From: a bacterium
Lineage (GTDB): Bacteria > Vulcanimicrobiota > Vulcanimicrobiia > Vulcanimicrobiales > Vulcanimicrobiaceae
DNA length: 44,506 bases
Direction of reading: 5' to 3'
Assembly: GCA_021806945.1 (NCBI GenBank)
Contig: JAKAPQ010000003.1
Location: 1-44,506 of the forward strand
A model generated the notes under the pieces. That model was not told where the DNA came from. It searched no databases and saw only the letters and a program-made list of their open reading frames with translations. Positions within the stretch are counted from its first letter, which is position 1. Every line of letters starts with the position of its first letter. The position numbers and the translations under genes were made by a program. Below, piece after piece: positions 1 through 9,273 of this stretch.

Positions 1-2
1 TC

Positions 3-119
3 GTACGCGCACTCGTCAAGCGTCGGCCCGCCGATCCGACGAGTTTGCGCATCCAGCAGTTGATCGACGAAGCCAACACGCTCCTCAAGACGCTTGACGA
101 TCAGAAGAGCACTGGGTAA
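3..119 (+). CDS. C-terminal end of an unidentified protein (cut by window edge)
   Basis: An open frame enters from the window edge and ends at TAA 117-119, giving 38 residues ending DDQKSTG. The piece is amphipathic and helix-like (LRIQQLIDEANTLLK), as in the last helix of a helical or TPR-like protein, but it is too short to name. It overlaps the TTG start of the downstream methyltransferase by 26 nt, which suggests translational coupling. Confidence 0.5.
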   Translation, partial: VRALVKRRPADPTSLRIQQLIDEANTLLKTLDDQKSTG

Positions 120-1599
120 GCCGCCCGGCCCCGCCGCACTACGGGTCGGGACCGACGTCGAACTTGGATTCAGCGACCTGCTCGCGAATGGGCAGGCCGT
201 CGGCCGTGCCGACGGTTTGGTGATCTTCTGCTTCGGTCCGCTGCCGCAGGAGCGTGCCCGCGTGCGCGTCACGGCCGTCAAACCCAAGTATGCCGTAGCC
301 GAGATGAGCGAGATTACGCTGGCCTCGCCGCTACGCGCACAGCCGTTCTGTGGGGTCTTCGGAGCCTGCGGCGGCTGCCAGGTGCAGCACCTGGCCTATG
401 CCGGTCAACTTGCGTGGAAGCGCGATGTCGTGCGCGGCGCCTTGGCGCGAATCGGCGGCCTCGCGCACGCGGAAGTACGGGATGCCATCGGCATGGCCGA
501 TCCGCGCGGATACCGCAACAAGATGTCGCTGGTGATCGAACAGCGCTTCGGGAGGCCGCAGATCGGCTTCTATCAGCAGCGCTCGCACGATATCGTGCCG
601 ATCGACGCCTGTCCCGTCGTCACGCCGCAACTCAACGCGCATATCGAGCGGCTGAACGCCGCCTGCGACGATCCGGCCACGGCGCCGGCGTTCGCTCGGG
701 CGCTGCACGTCGTCGCGCGCAGCGCCCGAGCCACCGGCCAGAGCGTGGTCTCCTTTACGACGGCCCTTCCAGACGAAGACCTGGGCCGCGTGGCCGCCGC
801 GCTACTCGAACGCCTGCCCGGCGCGGTCGGCCTGACCAACTCGTACGATCCGTCTAGCGCGAATGCGGTCGTCGGCCGCAACGAGCGGCTCCTTGCCGGG
901 CAGCCGCAGATCGAGGAGGAGATCGCCGGCGTGCGCTACCGCGTCTCCGGCGGCTCGTTCTTTCAGATCAACGTCGAGATCCTCGAGCGCATCTTCGAAT
1001 TCATGAAGCCCGGGCTGACCGTCCCGCGGAGGATCGTCGATCTCTACTGCGGCGCCGGGACCTTCGCCCTCTACTTCGCTCGGCACGGCAACGACGTACT
1101 CGGGATCGAGGAGAGCCCGAGTGCGATCGCCGAAGCGAATGAGAACGCCCAGCTCAACGGCTTAGCCGAGCGCGTTGCCTTCCATCCAGGACGAGTCGAA
1201 GACCGGGTACGCGAGCGCGAGGGGCGCGAGGCGCTTCGCGCCGCGCAGATCGTCTTTTTGGATCCGCCGCGCAAGGGCTGCGACGAAACGGTCCTCGAAG
1301 CGATTGCAGTGGCCGGAACGCCCAACGTATGGTACCTCTCCTGCGATCCGGCGACGCTCGCCCGGGATTTAAAGTTTCTGGCCGCCAAAGGATACGCCCT
1401 CGGGGTCGTTCAGCCGTTCGACATGTTCCCCTACACCGGGCACGTCGAGACGTTCGTAACCCTCTATCGAGAACGGCCCGCGAGCGCCACGCGGGTGGAG
1501 GAAGCCTTCGAGAACGTGCCGGTCCCGCAATGGCCGGCCGACGACGATCTTACTCGCAGCCGGAGCGCATCGGAGTATCCAGAGTTTGTCATCCGATAA
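94..1599 (+). CDS. rlmD: 23S rRNA (uracil-5-)-methyltransferase, RlmD/RumA family
   Basis: A class I SAM-dependent enzyme that methylates C5 of a uridine in RNA, most likely 23S rRNA. A TRAM RNA-binding domain lies at about residues 18-75. The iron-sulfur cysteines follow: C86, C92 and C95 (pattern C-x5-CGGC) and a fourth near residue 174 (DACPVV). The SAM motif is VDLYCGAGTFAL, and the catalytic motifs DPPRKGCDETVL and SCDPATL, holding the nucleophilic Cys, are present. At 501 aa it is longer than E. coli RlmD (433 aa), with about 35 extra acidic/proline residues at the C-terminus. The start is TTG at 94, the only start ahead of the TRAM domain. Whether the target is U1939, U747 or a tRNA site (RlmC, RlmCD and TrmA are relatives) cannot be settled from sequence. 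Confidence 0.85.
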   Translation: MTIRRALGKPPGPAALRVGTDVELGFSDLLANGQAVGRADGLVIFCFGPLPQERARVRVTAVKPKYAVAEMSEITLASPLRAQPFCGVFGACGGCQVQHLAYAGQLAWKRDVVRGALARIGGLAHAEVRDAIGMADPRGYRNKMSLVIEQRFGRPQIGFYQQRSHDIVPIDACPVVTPQLNAHIERLNAACDDPATAPAFARALHVVARSARATGQSVVSFTTALPDEDLGRVAAALLERLPGAVGLTNSYDPSSANAVVGRNERLLAGQPQIEEEIAGVRYRVSGGSFFQINVEILERIFEFMKPGLTVPRRIVDLYCGAGTFALYFARHGNDVLGIEESPSAIAEANENAQLNGLAERVAFHPGRVEDRVREREGREALRAAQIVFLDPPRKGCDETVLEAIAVAGTPNVWYLSCDPATLARDLKFLAAKGYALGVVQPFDMFPYTGHVETFVTLYRERPASATRVEEAFENVPVPQWPADDDLTRSRSASEYPEFVIR

Positions 1600-1882
1600 T
1601 ATCGATATCCGCTATGTTGCGAAGTTGGCCCGCATCGAGCTCACCGACGATGAAGTGGAGCGGTTCGGCCGGCAGCTCGCCGATCTGCTCGAGCACGCAA
1701 AAACGCTGCACGAGCTCGACACCGCCGCAGTGCCCGCCACGGCGCAAGTAGTCGAATCCCGCAACGTCGCGCGCGCCGACGCGGTCGGCCGATGCCTGGA
1801 GCACGAAACCGTGATGCAGATGGCGCCGCAGCGCCAAGGTGCGTTTTTCCGCGTGCCTCGCATAATCTCCGAGGAAAGTTGA
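1586..1882 (+). CDS. gatC: Asp/Glu-tRNA amidotransferase subunit C
   Basis: The small belt subunit of GatCAB, which converts Glu-tRNA(Gln) and/or Asp-tRNA(Asn) to the cognate amide form. It is 98 aa, the usual GatC length. It has the typical N-terminal helix (IRYVAKLARIELTDDEVERF), then a proline/valine linker that wraps GatA, and ends near RVPRIISEES (family consensus FxVPRIL). The TTG start at 1586 overlaps the methyltransferase stop by 14 nt, so it is probably coupled. It is the first gene of a gatC-gatA-gatB cluster. Confidence 0.93.
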   Translation: MSSDNIDIRYVAKLARIELTDDEVERFGRQLADLLEHAKTLHELDTAAVPATAQVVESRNVARADAVGRCLEHETVMQMAPQRQGAFFRVPRIISEES

Positions 1883-1901
1883 AAGTGCGGCACGACCGGA
1901 G

Positions 1902-3380
1902 ATGAGCGAGACGATGGAACTGAGCGCCGTAGAGATCGCGCGTCGCGTCAATGCCGGCGAGAACTCGGCACGCGAAGTCACCGATGCCGTGCTCGCGCAG
2001 ATCGATGTCGTAGACGACCGGCTCGGCGCATATCTCACGCGGCTGCACGATTTAGCGCGCGTATCTGCCGGCCGGGTCGACGCGCGCATCAGAGCCGGCG
2101 AGCATCTGCCGCTAGCGGGCGTGCCGGTAGCCGTGAAGGACAACATGTGCCTTGCGGGCACGCGCACGACGTGCGGTTCCAAGATGCTGGAAGGCTGGGT
2201 AGCGCCGTATACCGCCACCGCCGTTGCGCGGCTGCTCGATGCCGGGGCGGTCCCCGTCGGCAAGGCGAATATGGACGAGTTTGCGATGGGCAGCTCGTGC
2301 GAGAACAGCGCGCTCGGGCAGACGCGCAATCCCTACGATTTGGAGCGCGTACCGGGCGGCAGCTCCGGCGGTTCGGCCGCTGCGGTCGCGGCCTACGAAG
2401 CGGCAATAGGCATGGGCAGCGATACCGGCGGCTCCATTCGCGAGCCGGCCGCCTTCTGCAATCTGGTGGGCTTCAAGCCTACGTACGGGCGCGTCTCGCG
2501 CTACGGCCTCATCGCGTTTGCATCGAGCCTCGATCAGATCGGTCCGCTCGCGCGCTCGGTGGAAGACGCCGCACTCGCATACGACGTGATGGCGGGCAAG
2601 GACCCGATGGATTCCACCAGCGTCGATCGCCCGGTTGAACCGGCTGCCACGGCGCTACGCTCCGATCTGCGGGGCGTTCGCGTCGGTATCGTCAAGGAGT
2701 TCGGCACGCAAGGGCTCGGTCCGGAGATCGACAGCCTCTACCGGCGCGCCTACCTCGATTTGGAAAAGCTTGGGGCGACGCTGGTCGACGTGGAACTCCC
2801 GACCGCCGATTATGGATTGGCGACGTATTATCTCATCGCCCCGGCCGAATGTTCGAGTAACCTCGCGCGCTTCGACGGCGTCCGCTACGGCTTGCGCGTC
2901 GACGGCGAGGATGTCGGCCGGATGTACGAACGGACGCGTGCCGAGGGGTTCGGGCCCGAAGTGAAGCGGCGCATTCTCATCGGCACCTACGCGCTCTCCA
3001 GCGGTTACTACGACGCCTATTACGTGAAAGCGCAGAAGGCTCGCACGATGTTCGGGGCCGACTTCAAGCGCGCGTTCGAGCGCTGCGATCTGATCGCCTC
3101 GCCCGCCGCGAGTTCGCCGGCGTTCGCATTTCACGCCAAGAGCGACCCATATAGCATGTATATGATGGACTACTACACGATTCCCATGTCGCTCGCAGGG
3201 CTGCCCGCGCTCTCGGTGCCATGCGGTTACGTCCTGCCCGAAGGATCGAGCCGGCCGATGCCGATGGGTTTGCAGCTCGCTGCGCCGCTCTTCGGCGAAG
3301 CGCAACTGCTGGCGGCGGCAAACGCCTACGAATGCGCGACGCAGCACGCGCGCCAACAGCGCCCGGAAGGTGCGTTATGA
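1902..3380 (+). CDS. gatA: Asp/Glu-tRNA amidotransferase subunit A
   Basis: The amidase-signature glutaminase subunit that releases ammonia from Gln (or Asn) for transfer through GatB. It is 492 aa, the normal length. The catalytic Ser-cisSer-Lys triad is visible: K79 in PVAVKDN, S154 in PGGSSGGS and S178 in DTGGSIR. The amidase signature continues with GFKPTYGRVSRYG. The ATG at 1902 is preceded by CCGGAG. A second ATG at 1914 is possible, but the N-terminal helix fits either. The stop overlaps the gatB start (ATGA). Confidence 0.96.
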   Translation: MSETMELSAVEIARRVNAGENSAREVTDAVLAQIDVVDDRLGAYLTRLHDLARVSAGRVDARIRAGEHLPLAGVPVAVKDNMCLAGTRTTCGSKMLEGWVAPYTATAVARLLDAGAVPVGKANMDEFAMGSSCENSALGQTRNPYDLERVPGGSSGGSAAAVAAYEAAIGMGSDTGGSIREPAAFCNLVGFKPTYGRVSRYGLIAFASSLDQIGPLARSVEDAALAYDVMAGKDPMDSTSVDRPVEPAATALRSDLRGVRVGIVKEFGTQGLGPEIDSLYRRAYLDLEKLGATLVDVELPTADYGLATYYLIAPAECSSNLARFDGVRYGLRVDGEDVGRMYERTRAEGFGPEVKRRILIGTYALSSGYYDAYYVKAQKARTMFGADFKRAFERCDLIASPAASSPAFAFHAKSDPYSMYMMDYYTIPMSLAGLPALSVPCGYVLPEGSSRPMPMGLQLAAPLFGEAQLLAAANAYECATQHARQQRPEGAL

Positions 3381-4831
3381 CGCAGTACGAGGCCGTGATC
3401 GGCATCGAATGTCACGTGGAACTCAAGACGAAGAGCAAGATGTTCTGCGCCTGTCCAAACCGCTTCGGGGGCGAACCGAACGCTCACGTATGCCCGGTCT
3501 GCCTGGCGTTGCCGGGCGCTCTGCCGGTCGCGAACGAGGAAGCGATCCTGCAGGTGATTCGTGCGGGGCTTGCGTTTGGCGCGGAGATTCCCGTTTTCTC
3601 GAAGTTCGACCGGAAGAACTACTTCTATCCCGACATGCCTAAGGATTATCAGATCTCGCAGTACGACATGCCGCTCGCGCAAGGCGGTGTCGTGCGTTAC
3701 TGGCTCGAGGACGGCACCACGAAGCAGTGCCGGCTCACGCGCATCCATCTGGAGGAAGACACCGGGAAGTCTACGCACGCTGGCAGCGGCGACGGCCGCA
3801 TCGCGCACAGCAGCTACTCGCTGGTGGATTTCAACCGCGCCGGAGTACCGCTCATGGAGTGCGTCTCGGAGCCTGATATCCGCAGCGCTGAGGAGGCGGT
3901 CGGCTTTCTCGAGGCGCTCAAGCGCACCTTCGTGCAGATCGGCGTGAGCGATGTCAAAATGGAGGAAGGCTCGCTGCGCTGCGACGCCAACGTCTCCATC
4001 CGTCCGGTCGGATCGAAGGATCTCGGCACGAAGGCGGAGATCAAGAACATGAACTCGTTTCGTTCGGTCTACCGTGCGATCGAGAGCGAGATCGCACGGC
4101 AGATTGCGGTCGTCGCGGCGGGCGGACGGGTCGTGCAGGAGACCCGCGGTTGGGACGAACTAGCCGGCACGACGCACTCGATGCGCAGCAAGGAAGAGGC
4201 GCATGACTATCGCTACTTTCCCGATCCCGATCTCGTGCCGATCGAGGTGGATCGTACCGCGGTAGAGCGCCTTCGCAGCCTGATGGCGGAACTGCCGATC
4301 GCGCGCTTCGAGCGTTACCGCGGAACCTACGGTTTCGGCGTCGCGCAAGCGACACAACTTGTCGATACGCCGCAGCTAGCCGAGTACTTCGACTCCTGCG
4401 TCAGCGCCGGCGCCGGCGGGCAGCAGGCCGTAAATTTTGTGCTCGGCGATCTCTCTCGCCTGGCCAACGAGACGCAGACGCCCGTATGGGAGTCCTCGGT
4501 CGCGCCGCGGGATCTCGCCGAATTGATCGGCTTAGTGGAGAGCAAGACGATCAACTCCAAGATCGCCAAAGATCTGCTTTTGCGCATGTGGAACGGCGGA
4601 GGCTCGCCGAAGGCTCTCGTCGAGCACGAAGGCCTCGCGCAGACGAGCGATCCGGGCGCCGTCGAGCGCTTCGTCGACGAGGTGCTCGCCGCGCATCCAA
4701 AGGTGATCGCCGACTATAAGGCGGGTAAGACGAACGTGATGGGATTCCTCGTCGGCCAGGTGATGAAGCAGAGCCGGGGCAAGGCTAATCCCGCGCTTGC
4801 CGGAGAGCTTCTCGCACAGAAACTGGGATAG
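3377..4831 (+). CDS. gatB: Asp/Glu-tRNA amidotransferase subunit B
   Basis: The tRNA-binding kinase/transamidase subunit of GatCAB. It is 484 aa from the ATG at 3377, which overlaps the gatA stop. The open frame extends further upstream, but the family N-terminus YEAVIGIECHVEL begins at this ATG. The Zn-site cysteines CACPNRF...HVCPVC are present, as are the cradle motif LEEDTGKS and the C-terminal YqeY/tail domain ending NPALAGELLAQKL. The complete GatCAB set implies indirect synthesis of Gln-tRNA(Gln) and/or Asn-tRNA(Asn). Confidence 0.96.
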   Translation: MTQYEAVIGIECHVELKTKSKMFCACPNRFGGEPNAHVCPVCLALPGALPVANEEAILQVIRAGLAFGAEIPVFSKFDRKNYFYPDMPKDYQISQYDMPLAQGGVVRYWLEDGTTKQCRLTRIHLEEDTGKSTHAGSGDGRIAHSSYSLVDFNRAGVPLMECVSEPDIRSAEEAVGFLEALKRTFVQIGVSDVKMEEGSLRCDANVSIRPVGSKDLGTKAEIKNMNSFRSVYRAIESEIARQIAVVAAGGRVVQETRGWDELAGTTHSMRSKEEAHDYRYFPDPDLVPIEVDRTAVERLRSLMAELPIARFERYRGTYGFGVAQATQLVDTPQLAEYFDSCVSAGAGGQQAVNFVLGDLSRLANETQTPVWESSVAPRDLAELIGLVESKTINSKIAKDLLLRMWNGGGSPKALVEHEGLAQTSDPGAVERFVDEVLAAHPKVIADYKAGKTNVMGFLVGQVMKQSRGKANPALAGELLAQKLG

Positions 4832-4835
4832 GGAC

Positions 4836-7217
4836 GTGGACGCTGCTCCGAGCGTTGCCGGGTGCGCCGACGAGCGCACTCTCGAGATGCTGGACTTCCA
4901 GACGATTCGCGAACGCGCCGCCGCCGGCACGCATACGCAGCGCGGGCGCCGTATCGCCGGGGAATTGACGCCGCTCGGCGATTTCTCTCGCGTGCGCTTC
5001 GAACAGCGCGCCACCGCCGAGATGCGCGAGCTGATTTCGGGAGCGGATTTCTACGCGCTCCCGGCGATCGACACCGCGGATGCGACGGCGGCTGCCGAGG
5101 CGGGGACGGCTCTGCCGGCTGCGGATCTGCGCTCGGTGGCCGATGCGATCTCGGCGGCGGCCGCCGCCTTCAAGAAGACGCGCGAACGGCCGAGCGAAAC
5201 GATCGCATCGCTGACTGCCTCCTATCGCGCGTTGCCGGATCTGCACCGCGCGCTCGTCGACGCTATCGACGAACGCGCTAACGTGCTCGATCGCGCTTCG
5301 CCCGCGCTTGCGCGCGTTCGCAAAAACCTAAAGCAGGCGAATGCCGATGCGCGCGAGCGCGTGGCATCGCTGTTGCGCTCGGCCGCGTACGCCAAGGCGA
5401 TCCAGGATACCGTCGTCACGATCCGCGAAGGCCGCTTCGTGGTACCGGTCAAGGCCGAGTTCTCCGGCGCGGTTCCGGGGATCGTACACGACACCAGCTC
5501 CAGCGGGCAGACGCTCTTTATCGAGCCACTCGCGGCGCTCGAGGCCAACAACCGGCTGCGCGCCCTCCGCGTGGCCGAAGAGCGGGAGGTCACACGCGTT
5601 CTCGAGGAACTCTCGCGCAGGGTCGGCGCCGCCGCGGCGCAGATCGAAGCGAACGCCGAGATGCTCGCGCGGCTGGACGTGCTCGCGGCGAAAGCGCTCC
5701 TCGCCTTAGCGATGGACGCCGTCGCGCCGGAGCTGGTCGACGAGCCGGTCATCGCACTTTGCGAGGGCCGCCATCCATTGCTCGGCGCGCGTGCGGTTCC
5801 GCAGTCCTTCGCGCTCGACGAGCGGACGCGTTTGATCGCGATTAGCGGGCCCAACATGGGCGGCAAGACGGTCGCGCTGAAGATGGCCGGGCTCTTTGTC
5901 GCCATGGCCTATGCGGGCATGCAGCTGCCGGCTGCGAGCGGTACGCGGATCGGGCGCTTCACCCGGATATTCACCGATATCGGCGACGAGCAATCCATCC
6001 TCGAGAATACCTCGACGTTCTCCGCACACCTCGGGCGCATCCGCGAGATCGTAGACGCCGCCGACGACCGTTCGCTCGTCCTCATCGACGAGATCGGCGG
6101 CGGTACGGAACCGGCCGGTGGCGCGGCGCTGGCTATTGCGATACTGGAGCGGCTGCTTGCGGTACGAGCCTGCGGTATCGTTACGACGCACGCGACGGAG
6201 CTCAAACTCTTCGCGCATGCGACGCCTGGCGTGGTCAACGCTGGAGTGCGTTTCGATCCCCAGACATTCGCGCCGACCTACCAGTTAGACGTCGGCATGC
6301 CGGGCCTGTCCCTAGCCTTTCCTTTGGCGCGGTCGCTCGGCATTCCAGCGGAACTCGTCGCGCGCGCGGAGTCTTTGATCGGTACCCGCGAGCGCGAGTA
6401 CGAAAATGCGTTAGCGGAGCTCTCCGAAACGAACGCGGCGCTTCACGCGGAGCGCGACGGGCTGGTTCGCGAACGCGTCGATTTGGAGCGTCAATCCGAG
6501 GAGCTCCGCCTGCGCCGAGAGGCACTCGCCGGCGAGAGGCGCGCGTTCGCGGAGGCTGCCGAGCTTCGCATGCAGCAAGCGCTGCGAGAGTTTACGAACG
6601 AACTGCAGCGCCGCGCCGCGCTACGCGAAAACCGGGACGAACGGACCCGGCGCGCCAAGGTCACGTCGGCGCAGAGCGCGCTCCTTTCGCGCACGCTCGA
6701 GCAGATGCGCCGAGATTTGGGCGCCGAGCCCGAGCATAGCGGCGAGCCGCTGCAGGCCGTATACGCGCGCGACGATCGCGTCCGCGTGCTTTCCTTCGGC
6801 CAGGAAGGGACGGTGATTGCCGACAACGGTGAGAACCTCTTGGTGGCGATCGGTCCGATGCGCACGCTCGTCTCTAAAGACGACGTTCGGCTCTGCGGCG
6901 GCGGCGAGCAACGGGTCCGCCTGCGGGCGGATCGCAGCCGCGGCGACGACGCCCGGCTCGACGCTGCGGCTCGTACGACGGCGGAACTCGACGTGCGCGG
7001 CAAACGCTACGCCGAGGCCGAACCGCTGGTGGAGCGCTGGATCGACGACGCGCAGCTTGCCGGCAACGCCTCGCTGCGGCTCATTCACGGCAAGGGCACC
7101 GGCATGCTCGGGCGCGGGCTGCAGGAGTTCCTGCGCGGTCACCCCGCCGTCAAGAACGTCCGCTATGGCGACGAAAACGAGGGAGGCGGAGGCGTCACGG
7201 TCTTCGAACTGTGTTGA
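4836..7217 (+). CDS. mutS2: MutS2 family DNA-binding ATPase/nuclease
   Basis: A MutS-like ATPase that lacks the mismatch-recognition domain. Family members suppress homologous recombination or act on collided ribosomes. It is 793 aa from the GTG at 4836; the frame is open to TTG 4797, but that lies inside gatB, and the family N-terminus (ERTLEMLDFQTI) follows the GTG. Walker A is GPNMGGKTVALKM and Walker B is LVLIDEIGGGTEP. A long charged coiled coil (about residues 500-620) follows. The C-terminal Smr domain has LDVRG and HGKGTG. It starts 4 nt after the gatB stop. Confidence 0.93.
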   Translation: MDAAPSVAGCADERTLEMLDFQTIRERAAAGTHTQRGRRIAGELTPLGDFSRVRFEQRATAEMRELISGADFYALPAIDTADATAAAEAGTALPAADLRSVADAISAAAAAFKKTRERPSETIASLTASYRALPDLHRALVDAIDERANVLDRASPALARVRKNLKQANADARERVASLLRSAAYAKAIQDTVVTIREGRFVVPVKAEFSGAVPGIVHDTSSSGQTLFIEPLAALEANNRLRALRVAEEREVTRVLEELSRRVGAAAAQIEANAEMLARLDVLAAKALLALAMDAVAPELVDEPVIALCEGRHPLLGARAVPQSFALDERTRLIAISGPNMGGKTVALKMAGLFVAMAYAGMQLPAASGTRIGRFTRIFTDIGDEQSILENTSTFSAHLGRIREIVDAADDRSLVLIDEIGGGTEPAGGAALAIAILERLLAVRACGIVTTHATELKLFAHATPGVVNAGVRFDPQTFAPTYQLDVGMPGLSLAFPLARSLGIPAELVARAESLIGTREREYENALAELSETNAALHAERDGLVRERVDLERQSEELRLRREALAGERRAFAEAAELRMQQALREFTNELQRRAALRENRDERTRRAKVTSAQSALLSRTLEQMRRDLGAEPEHSGEPLQAVYARDDRVRVLSFGQEGTVIADNGENLLVAIGPMRTLVSKDDVRLCGGGEQRVRLRADRSRGDDARLDAAARTTAELDVRGKRYAEAEPLVERWIDDAQLAGNASLRLIHGKGTGMLGRGLQEFLRGHPAVKNVRYGDENEGGGGVTVFELC

Positions 7218-7222
7218 ATTCT

Positions 7223-8416
7223 ATGCGCGACCATGCTGAATTGCTGTTGGACGGCTGCGATCGTGTCGAGACGCGCGCGGAGTTTTTGGAACGTATCGCA
7301 GAAGGCAGGCCGCTGGTCGTCAAACTCGGGCTCGATCCGACGTCGCCGGATCTGCACCTTGGGCACGCAGTCGTCTTGCGGAAGATGCAGCAGTTCGTCG
7401 AGTGCGGTCACGACGTCACGCTATTGATCGGAGATTTCACGGCGCGTATCGGCGACCCGTCGGGCCGCAACGAGATGCGGCCCCCGCTGACGCTCGAACA
7501 GATCGAAACGAACATGCGCACGTACACGGAACAGGCCGGTACGTTGCTCGACCTGGCGCGCGTAAAGTTGCGCTACAATTCGGAGTGGCTCGCGGGCCTA
7601 TCGCTGGCGGATCTGCTACGGTTGCTCTCGCGCGTCACGGTCGCGCAGATGCTCGAGCGTAACGATTTTCACGACCGGTACGCGGCGGGGACGCCGATAT
7701 CTCTCCACGAGTTTCTCTATCCGGTTGCACAAGCGTACGATAGCGTCGCGCTGGCTGCAGATGTGGAACTCGGCGGGAACGACCAACTCTTCAACTTGCT
7801 GATGGGCCGGCATTACCAATCGCACGAAAACCGACGGCCGCAAATCTGTATGACGCTACCGCTGCTCGAGGGGCTCGACGGCGTGAAAAAGATGTCGAAG
7901 TCGACCGGCAACTACGTTGGCTTGGCCGAGCCGGCGCACGAGCAGTTCGGCAAGCTCATGCGCATTCCAGACGAGCTGATCCCACGGTACGCGCGCCTGG
8001 CCGCGTTCCGGCCGCAAGCGGACTGCGAGGCGCTCGGTGCAGCGTTGCGAGGCACCAGAGCGCATCCGATGGACGAGAAGAAGCGCCTCGCCGAGGAGAT
8101 CGTCGCCCGCTATCATGGTGCGGATGCGGCTCGGGCGGCGCGCGAGCGTTTCGAGCGCACCGTGCAGCGCAAGGAGCTGCCCGCCGAGGCCCTGCCGGAA
8201 CTACGCCTGGAAGGCGGCCGCCGCGTCGTCGACATCATGCTTGCGGCGGGGTTTGCGGAGAGCAAGCGGGCCGCCGAGCGGCTGATCTCAGGGAGCGGGG
8301 TCAGGGTGGATGGTATACTCGTTACGGATCCGAAGGCGACGTGGAGCGCGTCGAAGGCGGCCATCCTATCGGTCGGGTCGCGGAGATTCGTTCGCGTCGT
8401 GCCAAACGAAAGGTAA
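7223..8416 (+). CDS. tyrS: Tyrosyl-tRNA synthetase
   Basis: A class Ic aminoacyl-tRNA synthetase charging tRNA(Tyr). The HIGH motif appears as HLGHAVVL (after GLDPTSPD) and the KMSKS motif as KKMSKSTGNYV. A C-terminal S4 RNA-binding domain (ESKRAAERLISGSGVRVDG) is present. It is 397 aa from ATG 7223. A GTG at 7211 overlapping the mutS2 stop would add four residues. The spacing before DPTSPDLHLGH resembles the TyrZ/proteobacterial-type TyrRS more than B. subtilis TyrS. Confidence 0.95.
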   Translation: MRDHAELLLDGCDRVETRAEFLERIAEGRPLVVKLGLDPTSPDLHLGHAVVLRKMQQFVECGHDVTLLIGDFTARIGDPSGRNEMRPPLTLEQIETNMRTYTEQAGTLLDLARVKLRYNSEWLAGLSLADLLRLLSRVTVAQMLERNDFHDRYAAGTPISLHEFLYPVAQAYDSVALAADVELGGNDQLFNLLMGRHYQSHENRRPQICMTLPLLEGLDGVKKMSKSTGNYVGLAEPAHEQFGKLMRIPDELIPRYARLAAFRPQADCEALGAALRGTRAHPMDEKKRLAEEIVARYHGADAARAARERFERTVQRKELPAEALPELRLEGGRRVVDIMLAAGFAESKRAAERLISGSGVRVDGILVTDPKATWSASKAAILSVGSRRFVRVVPNER

Positions 8417-8418
8417 TT

Positions 8419-8649
8419 ATGGCGGATACAGCGGTCACCTATACGTCGTCGTTGCCGCCCGTCGAGGGCAGGGCGTACGTCTGCAAGCGTTGTGGGCGCC
8501 GGTACGCCTATCCGAAACCGGGCGAGCGCCCTATTCGCTGCGAGTGCGGTTGGTGGTACGAGAATCGAGGCGGTTCGCTGAAAGAGGCGTATTGGCAGCG
8601 CATCGAGCCGTATCGCGTGCCTCCGGCTACGCTGTTTCCAGCCGGCTGA
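8419..8649 (+). CDS. Small zinc-ribbon protein
   Basis: A 76-aa protein starting at ATG 8419, two bases after the tyrS stop, with AAAGG upstream. The core YVCKRCGRRY...IRCECGWWYENRGG has a CxxC and a CxC pair, enough to bind one zinc, as in RPB12-like zinc ribbons. It is rich in aromatic and Arg residues and ends ATLFPAG. No specific function is assignable. Coupling to tyrS suggests a role near translation or transcription, but this is only contextual. Confidence 0.7.
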   Translation: MADTAVTYTSSLPPVEGRAYVCKRCGRRYAYPKPGERPIRCECGWWYENRGGSLKEAYWQRIEPYRVPPATLFPAG

Positions 8650-8698
8650 CCGTCCCGCTTTCCGAGGGCAGGGGCTTCCCCTTCCCGAATTGCGCGGC

Positions 8699-9124
8699 AT
8701 GCGAGTGCTGGTCATACATGGTCCGAACCTCAATCTGCTGGGCGAACGCGAACCCGGCGTTTATGGAACGCAGACGCTCGCGCAGATCGACGCGCTGATC
8801 GAACGAACCGCCTCTAGCCTCGGTGTCGAAGTGCGCATCGAGCAGCACAACGGCGAGGGCGCGATTATCGATGCGATTCACGCGGCGCGTAGGGACTGCG
8901 GGGCGATCGTGATCAACCCGGGCGCGTACGGCCATTATTCCTATGCCATCGCCGATGCCATTGCCGCGGTGGCGCTTCGGACGATAGAAGTCCACCTTTC
9001 TAACGTGTACGCGCGCGAAGCGTTCCGGCGCCAGAGCGTCGTGGCGACGGTCTGCGCCGGGAGCATTGCCGGGTTTGGGCCGCTCTCGTACGTGCTGGCG
9101 CTTCACGCCGCGGCGGCACGATAG
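8699..9124 (+). CDS. aroQ: 3-dehydroquinate dehydratase, type II
   Basis: Catalyses trans-dehydration of 3-dehydroquinate to 3-dehydroshikimate in the shikimate pathway. It is 141 aa, the normal type II size. The N-terminal HGPNLNLLGEREPGVYG carries the catalytic Arg and Tyr on the flexible lid. EQHNGEGAIIDAIH, INPGAYGHYSYAI (substrate-binding Asn) and the VHLSNVYAREAFR loop with the catalytic His follow. The ATG at 8699 is chosen; TTG 8690 in the same frame would add three residues. Confidence 0.93.
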   Translation: MRVLVIHGPNLNLLGEREPGVYGTQTLAQIDALIERTASSLGVEVRIEQHNGEGAIIDAIHAARRDCGAIVINPGAYGHYSYAIADAIAAVALRTIEVHLSNVYAREAFRRQSVVATVCAGSIAGFGPLSYVLALHAAAAR

Positions 9125-9273
9125 TCCTGCAGGGCGGTGCTGCGGAAACCCTTGTAGATTAAGGACTTTCCGATGATTTTTGGGAAGGAGCGAGCAGCGC
9201 GTTTGCGTATATCCACTTCCCAGGCGGCCAGCCCACCGATATTGCTTTCACAGAGCCGCTAAGGAGATTTCAT

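Noticed and set aside
1589-2329. Minus-strand 246-codon frame opposite gatC/gatA
   Set aside because: Ser/Arg-rich shadow ORF; both gat genes are certain on the plus strand.
8310-8330. TATACT within the 3' end of tyrS as promoter for the zinc-ribbon gene
   Set aside because: It lies inside coding sequence about 100 bp upstream with no partner -35, and the gene follows tyrS by two bases.
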